From Megalopta genalis (Eukaryota; Arthropoda; Insecta; Hymenoptera; Halictidae), in assembly GCF_051020955.1 (NCBI RefSeq), contig NW_027476373.1, positions 186,001 to 250,000 on the forward strand: DNA of 64,000 nucleotides, read 5' to 3'. Below the pieces are notes generated by a model that was given only the letters and a program-made list of their open reading frames with translations, searched no databases and was not told the DNA's origin. Shown here one piece after another: positions 63,601 to 64,000 of the stretch (positions are counted from its first letter, which is position 1; each line of letters opens with the position of its first letter). The position numbers and the translations under genes are program-made.

Positions 63601-64000
63601 CATGTGTTTCGCATAGATTTGAAGCCAACTCGTTTGTTACGCATGCAGTTGAAGCTGAATCATGTATATCCCAAGTATTTGAAGCTCAACCATTTGATCC
63701 GCATGAATTTCAAAATAAGCCTTCTACTTCGCATTGATTTGAAGCTAAATCATGTGTTTCGCTTGGATTTGAAGCTAACTCGATTGTTTCGCATGCAGTT
63801 GAAGCTAAATCATGTATAAAACCAGTATTTGAAGCTAAACCATTTGTTTCGCATGGATTTGAAGCTAAGCCTTCAAGTTCGTGTTGACTTGATGCTAACT
63901 CATGTTTTTCGCTTGGATTTGAAGCTAACTCGTTTGTTTCGCATGCAGTTGAAGCTAAATCATGTATATCACAAGTATTTGGAGCTGAACCATTTGTTTC

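Larger units (their letters stand above)
32441..64000. repeat. Satellite array, right arm (same monomer family)
   Basis: This is the same five-variant, ~150-bp pentamer organisation as the left arm, resuming directly after the A-tract of the retrotransposon island. The first ~100 bp are rearranged: a C-type monomer runs into an E-type monomer through a ~45-bp deletion near 32458-32468. From 34.4 kb on, the array is dominated by two HOR families (5,222 bp and 3.8-4.0 kb) that differ from those in the left arm. The array runs off the right edge of the window. I see no host gene in it. Confidence 0.95.
58208..64000. repeat. 3.8-4.0-kb HOR, copy D, expanded and cut by the window edge
   Basis: Starts like copies A-C (58229, 58395 and 58696 match 54322, 54488 and 54789). 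The landmark at 56259 in copy C reappears only at 63079, so 4,684 bp here replace 1,771 bp there, a gain of about 2.9 kb. The gain comes from serial local duplications between about 58945 and 62700. The tail 63079-64000 again follows 56259-57180. Confidence 0.85.

Noticed and set aside
1..64000. Dozens of open frames of 60-530 codons in the satellite as real genes
   Set aside because: The 30-bp unit is stop-free in three of six frames, so open frames arise automatically. They end or change frame at each 31-bp monomer or single-base stop, overlap on both strands, and have no recognisable domain, start context or intron pattern.
1..64000. CRISPR array (30-bp repeats)
   Set aside because: The repeats abut directly with no unique spacers, there are no cas genes, and the context is eukaryotic retroelement DNA.
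1..64000. CENP-B box in the monomer (TTCG followed by purines)
   Set aside because: The mammalian box needs TTCG, then A and CGGG at set spacing. The monomers have TTCGCATGGATTTGAAG, with no CGGG.
1..64000. tRNA or rRNA genes
   Set aside because: I saw no cloverleaf-like box A/box B pairs and no rRNA core sequence in either the array or the island. A covariance-model scan was not possible.
1..64000. Bacterial or phage iteron-type origin
   Set aside because: The repeat scale (60 kb), lack of replication genes and presence of R1-clade elements make a eukaryotic satellite the better reading.

Overview
About 95% of this window (1-29109 and 32441-64000) is one huge, AT-leaning tandem array built from a ~30-bp monomer. 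The monomer begins GAAGCTAAATCATG and ends TTTCGCATGGATTT. Five monomer variants follow each other in a fixed order, giving a ~150-bp pentamer. Pentamers are in turn grouped into kilobase-scale higher-order repeats (HORs). I find no tRNA, rRNA, CRISPR array or ordinary host gene. The many open frames of 60-530 codons in the array follow from a stop-poor unit whose length is a multiple of 3. They change frame at every 31-bp monomer, so I do not call them genes.

The only non-satellite DNA is a GC-richer island at about 29110-32440. It holds the 3' parts of two different R1-clade (R1/TRAS-like) non-LTR retrotransposons, both on the + strand and head to tail. Element 1 (29110 to about 31085) keeps most of the reverse transcriptase (RT) domain, including the YADD box, and the C-terminal zinc knuckle, but has two in-frame stops. 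Element 2 (about 31086-32440) keeps RT from its FADD box onward, its own zinc knuckle and a 3' UTR ending in A7, and also has two in-frame stops. This clade is essentially an arthropod one, which together with the satellite suggests a eukaryotic, probably insect, heterochromatic region (centromeric, pericentromeric or other large satellite block). I cannot name the species or order.

Layout: 1-2329, pentamer array with a ~290-bp segment repeated at a 1,050-bp offset. 2330-24520, an 11,445-bp composite repeat in two tandem copies, each holding two copies of a ~3.77-kb core (four cores in all). 24521-27310, mosaic pieces of the same family. 27311-29108, a 1,109-bp tandem duplication cut off by the retrotransposon island. 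32441-34389, array with a deletion scar next to the island. 34390-44877, a nearly identical 5,222-bp tandem duplication. 44878-46489, mixed array. 46490-64000, a 3.8-4.0-kb HOR in three full copies plus a fourth enlarged by about 2.9 kb of local duplication.

Nothing here works together as a pathway or operon. What the window shows is structural: nested amplification of a short unit, drift by whole monomers, and retroelement debris at a boundary between two HOR families. The near identity of some kb-scale copies means either very recent amplification or assembly duplication, and this should be settled first.
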